Notes: generated from the sequence alone by a model not told the origin. Shown: positions 44,683 through 53,162, counted from the stretch's first letter. The stretch: 64,000 bases of DNA from Candidatus Sabulitectum sp. (GCA_023145375.1 JAGLDY010000017.1:1-64000), one strand, 5' to 3'. Translations and numbers: made by a program.

Positions 44683-45392
44683 TCATGCTGGTACCTTCAG
44701 ATCTCTTCTGTTCTTACGGTAATACTCCGCTGGAGTCATCTTACCAAGACTTGAATGCTTTCTCTCGTTGTTGTAAAAATCAAAGTACTTCTCAAGATGA
44801 TTACGAGCTTCGTAGTCTTTAAGATACACGTCTTCATACTTCACGGTGCGCCACAGCCGTTCGATCATAATGTTATCAAATGCTCTACCTTTACCGTCCA
44901 TGCTGATCTTAACCTTTGAGTCTTTCAATATCTGTGTAAAGGAATTGCTGGTAAACTGGCTGCCCTGATCTGTGTTGAATATCTCTGGGGTGCCTTTATC
45001 AAGGGCTCTGTTAAGACTCCTGGTGCAAAAACCTTTGTCCATGGTCATAGAGAGCTCCCAGGAGATCACATAACGGCTGTACCAGTCCATTACGACTGTG
45101 AGATAAGCAAACCCTCTCTTGAGCCTGATGTAAGTGATGTCCATGCAGTAAACCTGATCTGGATGATTAATTTTAAGCCCACGCAGCAGATACGGATAAA
45201 TCTTGTGCTCGGGATGACGGGCACTGAGCGACTTACGAGGGTAAATTGCTTCAATACCCATGACCTTCATCAGGCGACTGACTTTGCTCCGGCAGGCAGA
45301 ATAATCCTGATCTGCGAGCTAATCACTCAAGCGTCTGGAACCCAAGAAGGGATGACGAGTGTACTCTTCATCTATCAAATGCATTATCAGTA
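44683..45392 (-). pseudogene. IS3-family transposase (OrfB) remnant
   Basis: From about 45392 to 44683 the minus strand encodes an IS3/IS150-type OrfB: LIMHLIDEEYTRHPFLGSRR, then a TAG stop (45321-45319), then LADQDYSACRSKVSRLM, KVMGIEAIYPRKS, and the rve/DDE domain with DITYIRL, VVMDWYSRYVISW, TDQGSQFTS and ERLWRTVKYEDVYLKDY...YFDFYNNERKHSSLG. The N-terminal part and OrfA are missing and the TAG interrupts the HTH_21 region, so it is inactive unless the shorter ORF from 45270 is used. No terminal inverted repeats or target duplications could be fixed. Confidence 0.88.
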
Positions 45393-45694
45393 CCTGGCAG
45401 ATCTATTTGAATGGTATTCCAGAGGATATCTACACTGATTCCGAAGTACTCATGTACCACAAAATTGCGCATAGCTCTCATTTCGCCCCATGGTACATTC
45501 GGACTTTCCTTGATTACCGTAGTTGGTACACGGCTGGATGCTTCACCTATTATCGTAAGGCGACGAACCACTGCATCTATGGTGCGCTGATCATTCTTAA
45601 AACTACTCAATGTCATACCCTCAACGTATTCTGTTATCACATCAATGGCATCCAGAATGTCCTGTACTCGGAATTCCCAATTTCTAGAGGGCAT
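45368..45694 (-). CDS. hepT: HepT-like HEPN toxin, end replaced by IS sequence
   Basis: A 108-residue HEPN/DUF86 protein with the R-x4-H-x-Y motif (Arg76, His81, Tyr83 in RNFVVHEYF), the RNase or AMPylation site of HepT. The conserved sequence stops after NTIQIDLP; the last eight residues (GTDNAFDR) are read from IS3-derived DNA in another frame, with the junction near 45391-45402. It overlaps the mntA gene by 11 bases. The protein may still fold, since only the last helix is lost. Confidence 0.85.
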   Translation of the reverse strand: MPSRNWEFRVQDILDAIDVITEYVEGMTLSSFKNDQRTIDAVVRRLTIIGEASSRVPTTVIKESPNVPWGEMRAMRNFVVHEYFGISVDILWNTIQIDLPGTDNAFDR

Positions 45695-45980
45695 AAATTG
45701 CTTCTTTAAGAATCTTATGCTTCAACGCTTTGTGCAGAGCATCAACTGTTACCAGATCCACCGGTCTGCCCACTAAATCGGAAAGAGAGCTTTGCAAACG
45801 GGCAAATGTAAAAAAACCAATTGCAACTCCCGGTTCAAATTCCACCAGCATATCAACATCGCTGTCCAGTCCAGCGTCTCCCCTGGCTACTGAACCAAAA
45901 ATTGACAGAGAACTAACATGAAATTGATGCAATAGCGCTTTGTTCATGCGAAGAATCTCAATAATTTCCTTGATACCCAT
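45684..45980 (-). CDS. mntA: MntA-like minimal nucleotidyltransferase (antitoxin)
   Basis: A 98-residue nucleotidyltransferase with GSVARG (Gly29-Ser30) and the metal site DSDVD (Asp41, Asp43). In MntA-HepT modules this enzyme AMPylates the Tyr of the HepT RX4HXY motif and so neutralises it. It overlaps hepT by 11 bases and is first in the operon. Confidence 0.9.
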   Translation of the reverse strand: MGIKEIIEILRMNKALLHQFHVSSLSIFGSVARGDAGLDSDVDMLVEFEPGVAIGFFTFARLQSSLSDLVGRPVDLVTVDALHKALKHKILKEAIYAL

Positions 45981-46204
45981 GGTGCCTTGACTCCCTTTGC
46001 CTGCAGATCACGAACAATATCAGAGATACTTCTGACCTTCAAATTACCAAAATGCCAGTTACATTCTCCAGGAAACAACAGTCCTGTTTACCAGTTGTGA
46101 TGATATGCACATACATGCAGAAGTTGTCAACGGAATAACAACAGAAAGCTGGAATGGTAGATACAATGTCTATGAACGCAGTGAACTATTCCCGTGGATA
46201 ATAG
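45981..46204. other. Spacer without a supportable gene
   Basis: This is 224 bases between mntA and the small membrane protein. A plus-strand frame from 46035 to 46233 (including SYILQETTVLFTSCDD and HAEVVNGITTESWNGRY) looks protein-like but has no start codon upstream of its middle and no recognised family. An antisense frame (LQAKGVKAPW) is similar in quality. They may be decayed gene ends. I see no RNA gene or clear promoter. Confidence 0.4.
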
Positions 46205-46579
46205 CTAATCATGTTTATGTTCCCTGCTCTTAACACCGCAATAAAGAAAGAAGAATCCTGGAGATGCAAAAACGAGGAAATAGGGACCTCTTGGGAAAGA
46301 GCCTGAAAACAGGTAATCGATCAAGTAAAAAACTCCCAGACCTGTTACCGTAAGAAGACCTCCCGTGAGTTCCCGTTTCCACCCAATGATCAAACCCAGC
46401 CATAGAATAAAGAATGTAATCATCATCAGAGAATCCTTCAGGGGAAGGTGAAAGAGGAACTGGTATCTGTCGTGAAAGCCCTCTCCTACGAAGAACATCA
46501 GAATCAGCAGTGCTGTGATGGCTGAGGTTATCCGAGCGGTCCAGCGAATGATCTTAATGAATACTTTCTCGTTAACCAT
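46205..46579 (-). CDS. Small four-helix membrane protein (DUF7670-like)
   Basis: A 124-residue protein from the ATG at 46579, which has GAGAGG 9 bases upstream; the in-frame ATG at 46588 overlaps that site. Four hydrophobic segments are evident: ITSAITALLILMFFVG, SLMMITFFILWLGLIIGW, GGLLTVTGLGVFYLIDYLF and YFLVFASPGFFFLYC. It ends with a charged tail (KSREHKHD). The family is uncharacterised and the assignment is tentative. Confidence 0.65.
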   Translation of the reverse strand: MVNEKVFIKIIRWTARITSAITALLILMFFVGEGFHDRYQFLFHLPLKDSLMMITFFILWLGLIIGWKRELTGGLLTVTGLGVFYLIDYLFSGSFPRGPYFLVFASPGFFFLYCGVKSREHKHD

Positions 46580-46860
46580 TGTTTCCATCCTCTCTGCCTG
46601 AGCTTCGTTCCTTCCACTGCGCGGGATACGCTCTTGTTTCTTTCAATTCTGTAGATATGAATACCACTCAGACCTTCCGATGATTCTTCCGTAAAACTGG
46701 GAATTCTTATTGCTGTTGGCAATCTGTAGATTCCGTCAATACAACTTCCGGGAAGATTATAGGCTTATACGACTACACTGGGCAAGTCGAACAGGTCCTC
46801 CCATGGAATCAGCGCATTTAGTAGTGGCCAGAATTGACATTGTTCCAATCCGGGAAAAGG
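46580..46860. other. Intergenic stretch without a recognised gene
   Basis: The stretch lies between the small membrane protein and the propeller gene terminator. A minus-strand frame (IHIYRIERNKSVSRAVEG) looks weakly like a C-terminal sorting-tail end, but no other part of such a gene is present. I see no tRNA, repeat or clear promoter. Confidence 0.4.
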
Positions 46861-46897
46861 AATCAGGCCAAAGTTGCGTGGCTTCGGCCTGATTTTT
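46861..46897. terminator. Bidirectional terminator-like hairpin
   Basis: AATCAGGCC (46861-46869) pairs perfectly with GGCCTGATT (46886-46894). On the plus strand TTTTT overlaps the end of the stem. On the minus strand ATTCCTTTT follows. It lies 19 bases after the stop of the propeller gene, which it would terminate. Confidence 0.7.
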
Positions 46898-46915
46898 GGG
46901 ATACGGGAATGCTTT

Positions 46916-47914
46916 TCAGTATTTGATGAGTTTCTCCGATTGACGAATTCCTTCACTGTTAGTAAAAATCGCCAGATAGAGGCCTCTTCCCGCAGTATAA
47001 CTTCCTGAGTCCCAGATCATGGAATCGGTGAACTCAACTGCATAGATTACTCTTCCACAGGTATCAAAGATTTCAACTTGCCATGCACCACACGCATTTG
47101 CGGAGAAACCAACGGTGCTCCTGAATGGATTACACAGAATCTCTATACCAGGCAGGGAGGGATCTACAGGGGTGCTTGTGTTTCCGATGTCCGATATTTC
47201 AGTAATCCTATATAGTTGATCTGTGGCAGTATTGCTGACCCAGATCTTATCAGACTCTACAGCAACGCCTCGCACCTCCCCTCCAATTCCGGATGCAGCG
47301 GGAATTCCCGTGAGAAACGAACCGGAACCCTGTTGGTAACACATCACTGGCGAGGTGGCGTTGTCAGTTGCCATCCAGACATTACCTCCCAATAGGGCAA
47401 TATCAAATCCGTCATCACTGCCTGAGTATTCATCTATATATTCAGTCTGATTTCCGAACTGTGTTCCATTGAAGTCATATTTTTCACAGCTCTCAAATCC
47501 AGCAAAAGTACTGCTGGAATAGAGATTATCTTCACTCCACCCGAGTCCCGTCGCCGACGGGACATACATCTCTCAACAGAGTTCGTCGAAGTTCTGATAG
47601 ACACCGGATGTGGAATACCAGTAAACCTCGCTGCTTTGAGCTATGCTGAAGAAACTTCCAAACAGATTACCGTTGTAGTAGGTCAGTCCGCCTGGGCTGA
47701 AGTCTTCAGTGCCTGCGAAAAGGAAACTGCTTTCTACCTGGCCTGATACTGGATCAACACCGTAGCACATTGATGATCCAGAGTCCAGGCACCAGAGTAA
47801 CCCTTCACCAAATGCCAGGCCTGTTATGTTTCCTGCCGGTGCATTCAGAGTGCGGTCAATCTGAAATCCCAGGGCAATAACAGCTATTAGCGGAATACAT
47901 ACAAGAGCTCTCAT
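46916..47914 (-). CDS. Secreted beta-propeller protein with in-frame UGA and sorting tail
   Basis: Two pieces in the same frame, 47914-47573 and 47572-46916, make one 333-codon gene interrupted by a single TGA (47575-47573). The first part has a signal peptide (MRALVCIPLIAVIALG) and propeller blades such as NITGLAFGEGLLWCLDS and GGLTYYNGNLFGSFF. The second continues with SATGLGWSEDNLYSSST and ends in a sorting tail (NPFRSTVGF, VEIFDTCGRVIYAVEF, GLYLAIFTNSEG...KLIKY). The codon before the UGA is Cys. Either this is a recent nonsense mutation or the UGA is decoded as selenocysteine. A perfect hairpin follows 9 bases after it. Confidence 0.75.
47545..47563 (-). promoter_or_regulatory. Perfect hairpin just after the in-frame UGA
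   Basis: On the minus strand GTCCCGTC-GGC-GACGGGAC forms an 8-bp perfect stem with a 3-base loop. It begins 9 bases after the UGA at 47575-47573. Position and size are compatible with a bacterial SECIS, though the loop is smaller than that of known elements unless the upper two pairs open. Confidence 0.4.
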
Positions 47915-48421
47915 TCATACCTCCGATCGTTAAGTTTGCCTGATCGAACAATGTGTTATTTTCGAAAGAAGCTCATGTCGGTACCGACAATAGCGAAGGA
48001 AGCTCCTTCACCATCAGAGAAGCTAACTGCTTTTAGCCCATGCGTATGAGAGCATGACTCCGATTCCGGTCAACCTTGTAAATGGCAGAATTGACCATTT
48101 TGGCTTCCCCAAACGCATGCTTCGAGAGAGGAATGTCCCAGGTTTGCTTCCCTTATACCGGAAGCTTCTTAATAAGTTCTCATGTTCGCATCAGGGCTCC
48201 CGCATAGTCTGACAATTCCGGACGAATGCTCTGCTAATTCCCCGGTCAAATCAAGCAAGGATTCTTAGAACCTGGACCTCACTGATTCTCAGAAACAACA
48301 GAATCAACTAAATTCAACAGAACAGCGAATCTTTCCATTAGTGCTAAGGTATCGCAATCTTCTGATTTAGAGCGATCTAATCCACGATGAAAGTTCCCGT
48401 AAACTGTAGAGCAACCTGCAA
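47915..48421. other. Long intergenic region with a 14-bp palindrome
   Basis: About 500 bases lie between the propeller gene start and the terminator of the DUF6754 cluster. I found no reading frame with recognisable content, no RNA gene and no repeats. A perfect palindrome TGTCGGTACCGACA (47976-47989) lies 62 bases upstream of the propeller gene and may be an operator. Confidence 0.5.
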
Positions 48422-48452
48422 AGAAGCCCCCGGTCGAACACCGGGGGCTTCT
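48422..48452 (-). terminator. Strong terminator closing the DUF6754 cluster
   Basis: AGAAGCCCCCGGT (48422-48434) pairs perfectly over 13 bases with ACCGGGGGCTTCT (48440-48452), with a 5-base loop. On the minus strand the tail is TTGC after a CTTCT end, a weak T-run, and it begins 20 bases after the last gene's stop. Confidence 0.85.
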
Positions 48453-48471
48453 ACATCCGCTGCGGTTCAGG

Positions 48472-49107
48472 CTACTTTATGATGTGCAGCCAGTCTCCCA
48501 GAAGGAACTGGATACGGCCGATCAGAAGGCTGATACGCCCCATGACGGTGAAGCCGAAGGTGGCTCCAAAACCAACCATGATAACCCAGATACCTATCTT
48601 TGAACCGGTTCCAAAGAACGGCCCTTTGTGGGGCTTACTGAAGAAGAAGTATATAAGCGCCGCCAGGGTTCCCAGAACCATTACAACATTACCAATCACT
48701 ACATCCCAGGCCATTCCTGTCTCATAAAGCGGTATAAGAGATGCTTCAAGCTGTCTCAGTACACTTGCCTTCATTGACAAAGGAAAGCCGATGCCCATAC
48801 CAGCACCCATGAGGAAAGCCATGGGATATCGACTGAGCCATGCAGCGTTTGGAAAGAATCTCGTTATGTAGAGAAGACCCAGAAGAGCAGGAACAACAAG
48901 TATCCAAGCCCCGGGCTCTCCATTTGCAATGGGTTCTACAAACCTCGGTTGTATCACATTTGTATAGGTAACAGTAATACCGTATCCGGTGGATACCCCT
49001 ACCACAAGGTGCTCTGCAAGACGGTAGAGCGGATTCTCCTTGTAAAGGAAAGAGTAGATACCGATTGTAAAAAGGGCTGCTACCCAGAGTCCAATGGTCT
49101 CAGTCAT
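48472..49107 (-). CDS. DUF6754-cluster integral membrane protein A
   Basis: A 211-residue polytopic protein with five or six hydrophobic helices (LWVAALFTIGIYSFLY, WILVVPALLGLLYITRFF, PMAFLMGAGMGIGFPL, VVIGNVVMVLGTLAALIYFFF, IGIWVIMVGFGATFGFTVMG). I do not recognise a named family. It starts 3 bases after the stop of the next upstream gene, and is the last gene before the terminator, so it should be made with the three genes before it. Confidence 0.75.
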   Translation of the reverse strand: MTETIGLWVAALFTIGIYSFLYKENPLYRLAEHLVVGVSTGYGITVTYTNVIQPRFVEPIANGEPGAWILVVPALLGLLYITRFFPNAAWLSRYPMAFLMGAGMGIGFPLSMKASVLRQLEASLIPLYETGMAWDVVIGNVVMVLGTLAALIYFFFSKPHKGPFFGTGSKIGIWVIMVGFGATFGFTVMGRISLLIGRIQFLLGDWLHIIK

Positions 49108-49110
49108 GAT

Positions 49111-50127
49111 CTACCTCCTTCCTTTCAGTTTTGTCTTCTTGTGGAAGCCCCCTGCAAAGAAGGCGATGTTACCAAGGATAACCAGAAAAATGATCAGGAG
49201 ATGTGCAATGTTCTGCACATCCATTCCAACGAAGGCTTTCCCCGGTGTAGAAGCGTAGGCTTCTCTATCTATGCCGTCTCCGCTCCAGCCCATGAGAAGG
49301 GTTTCATACTCGGCAGCACCCCGGAGGCCACCCATCTGGCCTATGATCTGCCCGGACTGTATGTAGATGAAATAATCGGTTGCCATAACTGCAGTTACGC
49401 CAAAGGCAATAGGAAGACCTATCTTTTCCCGACCGTAGGTTATCCAGGCCATACAGGCACTTGAGCCAGCAGTCGTTACCGCAAGATCTATCTCTCTAAG
49501 GCTCTTGTGTTCCTGATACATTGGCATATCCTCAAGGGGAGTACCTCCCACATCAGTAGGATACTGAGAGCTGATAGAACTACTCATGCCCAGAATAACC
49601 AGATGGAAATAAGGAAGAAAACCAAGCATGGCAACATCCCTGCCCTCAAATACCCATCCGCTTGCGTTCTCTGGAAGTGAGTTACCCTCTGCTATCCAGG
49701 CTTCCTCTATTTCAGCTCTGTCAATTATTCCCTGCTCACGGACAAAGGCCCACTCTTCCCAGTATACATACTTGAAGTAGTCCGGTGTACTCTCGTCAGT
49801 GACTTCAGCAAGACCCATTGCAGCCATGCCCTGCCCCAGGGGGGTATACGCTGTAATGAAAACAGGAATGTTTCTTGCGAATGCATGACGGAGAACAGCA
49901 ACGCCCATAGGCATGTTCTCTGCAGCAGTACCAGGATCGAAATCAAACCCCACGAAGATCGCATTATCCGGTCCAAGCCCCTCAATATGATCGTAGATGC
50001 CCAGTACCTCGGCTGAAGGTAGAATGGGCAGACCCAGGGGAGTAAAGAAAGGAACAACGCAGGCAATTCCTATGAGAAGGAAGATCCAGCGTCTGTCCAG
50101 ATTCAACATTTTTTCCCAGATGCTCAT
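49111..50127 (-). CDS. DUF6754-cluster protein with alpha/beta domain between membrane helices
   Basis: A 338-residue protein from the ATG at 50127, which follows AAGGGGGG; an in-frame ATG at 50163 is less likely. An N-terminal helix (RRWIFLLIGIACVVPFFTP) precedes a soluble alpha/beta region (NAIFVGFDFDPGTAAENMPMG, NIPVFITAYTPLGQGMAAMG). Further membrane segments are MLGFLPYFHLVILGM, IAFGVTAVMATDYFIYI and IAHLLIIFLVILGNIAFFAGG. It lies between the two smaller membrane proteins of the cluster. I do not recognise the family. Confidence 0.75.
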   Translation of the reverse strand: MSIWEKMLNLDRRWIFLLIGIACVVPFFTPLGLPILPSAEVLGIYDHIEGLGPDNAIFVGFDFDPGTAAENMPMGVAVLRHAFARNIPVFITAYTPLGQGMAAMGLAEVTDESTPDYFKYVYWEEWAFVREQGIIDRAEIEEAWIAEGNSLPENASGWVFEGRDVAMLGFLPYFHLVILGMSSSISSQYPTDVGGTPLEDMPMYQEHKSLREIDLAVTTAGSSACMAWITYGREKIGLPIAFGVTAVMATDYFIYIQSGQIIGQMGGLRGAAEYETLLMGWSGDGIDREAYASTPGKAFVGMDVQNIAHLLIIFLVILGNIAFFAGGFHKKTKLKGRR

Positions 50128-50138
50128 ATTCACCCCCC

Positions 50139-50807
50139 TTACTCGCCGGCTCCGCCGAGCCAATTACGCTCGACGCCGAAGATTATTTTAAGCTGTGTTG
50201 CAAGCATTCCAAAACCTACGCCAAGGGCGATAGCTCGCTTTGCACCAAGATTTGGATATCTGAGTATCCAGAGACCAATTTTCGGGAACCACTTGCCGAT
50301 AAGTTCACCAATTGGAACCTGCCCAAGCATCACTATTATTGCTGCTATCAGCAGAACAGAAGCGAGGGCTGATTTGGCCCTGAAGGCGCGAAACGCTGCA
50401 CTGGCAATATAGAAGGCAAGAAGGCTGAACATGGTTGCCTGTATCGGAACCTGAACATTCATGTAAGTAAAATCAAAAACCCCCTGTGTAACTCTGTCAC
50501 CCCCCATTGTCTGCATGATTCCTCCTCCGAGGCTCTCAGGCATTATCAAAGCAAAGAACGGCACTCCAAACAGGGGGATAAGAACTGCATAACTGTACTG
50601 CCAGTTCTTGGCCTTTCTCTTTATCTTGTGGGAGTGAAGGCGGGAAAGACTGCCCACTCCCAGAACCAGAGCAAAAGCACCCACAAGTGGTGCCCACTCG
50701 GTGTAGTAGTCAAACAGTGTCTGCGAGTACTGGTGGGGAATGAAATACTGTATCATGAACAGTATTCCGCCCACCATGACTATCGCAAGAGGAATCGATC
50801 TTTTCAT
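50139..50807 (-). CDS. DUF6754-cluster integral membrane protein B
   Basis: A 222-residue polytopic protein with about six hydrophobic helices (IPLAIVMVGGILFMIQYFI, LVGAFALVLGVGSLSR, YAVLIPLFGVPFFALIM, IQATMFSLLAFYIASAAF, LASVLLIAAIIVMLG, AIALGVGFGMLATQLKIIFG). It lies 22 bases downstream of the DUF6754 gene and 11 bases before the next gene. No named family is recognised. Confidence 0.75.
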   Translation of the reverse strand: MKRSIPLAIVMVGGILFMIQYFIPHQYSQTLFDYYTEWAPLVGAFALVLGVGSLSRLHSHKIKRKAKNWQYSYAVLIPLFGVPFFALIMPESLGGGIMQTMGGDRVTQGVFDFTYMNVQVPIQATMFSLLAFYIASAAFRAFRAKSALASVLLIAAIIVMLGQVPIGELIGKWFPKIGLWILRYPNLGAKRAIALGVGFGMLATQLKIIFGVERNWLGGAGE

Positions 50808-50829
50808 AAAATCCTCTCCTTTCGGTGGG

Positions 50830-52152
50830 TTAGTCCACTATAGGCATGGTTACAACACTCTTAAGCCAGTCCAGGGTTTCTGTTCCAGCGATAATATCTG
50901 TGAGAGCAAGAAGCAGTCCCAGGGTAATAACAGCCATAATTATTCCCTTGCAGGCATCCTGCCCCTTGATGGAACCAAGCTGTTTGGGCTCCCGGCCAAG
51001 GTATGCGCTTGCAGCGTAAAGTTCTTCACCGATCAGGGTGTAGTCACAGGTTGTGATGAAGAACGGAAGCTGAGTAACAGCATCTGTTCCCGCAATCTGT
51101 ATTGCACCTGAGAGTGAACCGGTTTCCGCAAGAATCAATGACTCTGCCCAGAACATTCCAAGATAAAAGTTCGTGGCAGGTTTCTCGCGCATCATTATAC
51201 CGTTAACACCTGCGACAAATGCGAACTGGCTCTGGGTTAGGAAGAAAACGCTGTCCTTGTCGAAGGCATCAGGTCTTCCAGCTTCCATGTAAGCCTGTTT
51301 CACTGTTTCTTCAGCGATAGTGTAAACAATGGGATCACGGTTGGGAACAAGAAGAGGTGTACCGTACTCGGCCACCTTTTTTGCAACGCGACCAAGAATT
51401 GTGATACTGGCAATAGTTGCCACATCGCTGATAGTTGAAAGCCCCGGTACATAGAGAATTGGCTTACCCATCTCTGTTGCACGGCCGATGGCCTCATCGA
51501 TCGCCTCAATACCTGCTATTGGGCGAAGATACATTTCAACACCGCGCTGTGCAGCATGGAAGTAGAAGAGTATCAGACCAAGAAAGAGGACGCAGCCTAC
51601 AAGTACTCTGGTTTTACCTGCATGATAGATCTGACCAGAAGCAACTTCCTGGGCCGTGACCGGGTCACTTGGAACCTCAGCACCGTTGAGATACATGGCT
51701 GCAACCTGGTATTCATACTGAACTCCCGGTTCAACTATGAAGTCAGGGTCGTAACCGTCGACGAACTCAGCTCCCTCATCCGCATCTATGGTTCCCACAA
51801 GGAGTAGTTCTTCTTCACCCAGGGTTCTGCGGTAAATTGCATATCCAGCGAAGTTCTCATTGTCGGCTTCGCTGCCTGGATCAAAATAAAGCAGTAGGCC
51901 ATCACCTGCATCGTTGGGATAATCAGCCACAACAATGTTACCCGGAGCAACCATACCGTCACCAAGGGTGGATGATACCGTTGAAGCTGTTATCTCTGCT
52001 TCAACCTCCCCCACAAGCGCAGCTTCCTCTGCGGTTTCTGCTGTTTCTCCGGTTTCCGCAGACTCGGCAGGAGGTGGATCCTCCCCTTGAGCCCAGGCAA
52101 GACCGGTGGCCAGCAGCAGTGCAAGAAGCAGTGCCGGTACCTTTCTCAGCAT
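50830..52152 (-). CDS. DUF6754 membrane protein of the four-gene cluster
   Basis: A 440-residue protein with a signal peptide (MLRKVPALLLALLLATGLAWA), an Ala/Glu/Thr-rich linker, a fibronectin-like region (DGLLLYFDPGSEADNENFAGY to GVQYEYQVAAMY), a membrane helix (RVLVGCVLFLGLILFYFHA), the DUF6754 core (RPIAGIEAIDEAIGRATEMG onward) and a C-terminal helix (GIIMAVITLGLLLALTDII). Its core is almost the same protein as in the copy at 35293-36444, with about 14 changes over 194 residues by eye. It lies 32 bases downstream of serA. Confidence 0.8.
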   Translation of the reverse strand: MLRKVPALLLALLLATGLAWAQGEDPPPAESAETGETAETAEEAALVGEVEAEITASTVSSTLGDGMVAPGNIVVADYPNDAGDGLLLYFDPGSEADNENFAGYAIYRRTLGEEELLLVGTIDADEGAEFVDGYDPDFIVEPGVQYEYQVAAMYLNGAEVPSDPVTAQEVASGQIYHAGKTRVLVGCVLFLGLILFYFHAAQRGVEMYLRPIAGIEAIDEAIGRATEMGKPILYVPGLSTISDVATIASITILGRVAKKVAEYGTPLLVPNRDPIVYTIAEETVKQAYMEAGRPDAFDKDSVFFLTQSQFAFVAGVNGIMMREKPATNFYLGMFWAESLILAETGSLSGAIQIAGTDAVTQLPFFITTCDYTLIGEELYAASAYLGREPKQLGSIKGQDACKGIIMAVITLGLLLALTDIIAGTETLDWLKSVVTMPIVD

Positions 52153-52184
52153 GTTTCTACCTTTCGGTTTGAGATAAGTTTCAT

Positions 52185-53102
52185 CTATTTAAAGAAATCT
52201 ATGATTATGCTTGCAACTTCTGTACCGACTCTGCCTGAAGCACCCTTGCTGCCTGCACCGATATGCGGTGTGGCAACACTCTTTGGATGAGCTATCAGCG
52301 GGCAGTTCTCGGATGTGGATGGCTCTTTCTCGTAAACATCAACACCGGCTGCGAACACCTTGCCGGAATCAAGAGCATCAACAAGAGCAGCCTCGTTGAT
52401 GGTTCCACCGCGAGCACAGTTAACGATGATCACATTGTCTTTCATCATGTCGAACTGAGGCTTGTCAAGAATGTAATGGGTTGCATCATTGTGAGGAATG
52501 TGCAGACTGATGACAGTTGACTCTTTGCAGAGAGTCTCAAGGTCGACCTTTCTCGCACCGTCAACAACTGCGTTCTCGATAAAAGGATCGTAGAAAATAA
52601 CATCCATATCGAATGCTTTTACACGCTTTGCAACTTCTTTTGCTATGCGGCCGAAACCGATAAGACCAAGTGTTCCGTGCCAGAGTTCAAGCCCCTTGCC
52701 GTACTGCTTTTTGTTCCACTCTCCCTGCTTCATAGTTCTGTCTGCAACGGGAATGTAACGGCAGCAAGCCAGCATGTGCCCAAGGGCAAGTTCAGCAACT
52801 GCCACAGAGCTGGCACTGGGAGTATTTCTTACGGAAATTCCAAGTGCTTCGGCCTCTTTTACATCAATATTATCAAGACCAACCCCACCGCGAACGATGA
52901 GCCTCAGTGTATCCTTGCAGCGCTCGAGAACAGGCACTCTTACTTTGGTTGCACTTCTTACCACCATTGCATCGTAAGCAGGTACTGTTTCAAGAAGACC
53001 GTCCTGATCCATACCTGTTTTTACCGTTACTTCAAGCCCTGCATTCCTGAGCATATCGATTGCCGAATCGGCAACTGCATCGCAAATAAGAACCTTTTTC
53101 AT
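52185..53102 (-). CDS. serA: D-3-phosphoglycerate dehydrogenase (short form)
   Basis: SerA oxidises 3-phosphoglycerate, the first step of serine synthesis. The ATG at 53102 follows GGAGG; a longer frame from 53144 is discounted. The substrate region VRSATKVR, the NAD motif GLIGFGRIAKEVAKR, the catalytic Arg in NCARGGTINE, and His in TPHIGAGSKGA are all present. At 305 residues it is the short form without an ACT regulatory domain, so serine feedback is unlikely. Confidence 0.93.
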   Translation of the reverse strand: MKKVLICDAVADSAIDMLRNAGLEVTVKTGMDQDGLLETVPAYDAMVVRSATKVRVPVLERCKDTLRLIVRGGVGLDNIDVKEAEALGISVRNTPSASSVAVAELALGHMLACCRYIPVADRTMKQGEWNKKQYGKGLELWHGTLGLIGFGRIAKEVAKRVKAFDMDVIFYDPFIENAVVDGARKVDLETLCKESTVISLHIPHNDATHYILDKPQFDMMKDNVIIVNCARGGTINEAALVDALDSGKVFAAGVDVYEKEPSTSENCPLIAHPKSVATPHIGAGSKGASGRVGTEVASIIIDFFK

Positions 53103-53162
53103 TTTAATCCTCCACCCTGGGGTTAAATTGCTAATCGGTAACAAGGTAGCCCTAGCTAGTGA

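Noticed and set aside
44477-44722. 81-residue plus-strand open frame (GAPQGSQSESIHTIATG)
   Set aside because: It has no family similarity, an unusual composition, and overlaps the end of the IS remnant; probably chance.
45319-45321. TAG in the IS3 transposase as a recoded codon (pyrrolysine)
   Set aside because: The element is already truncated at its 5' end, so an ordinary nonsense mutation is far more likely.
46528-46722. 64-residue minus-strand frame ending inside the small membrane protein
   Set aside because: Weakly similar to a sorting-tail end but with no upstream gene body; not supportable.
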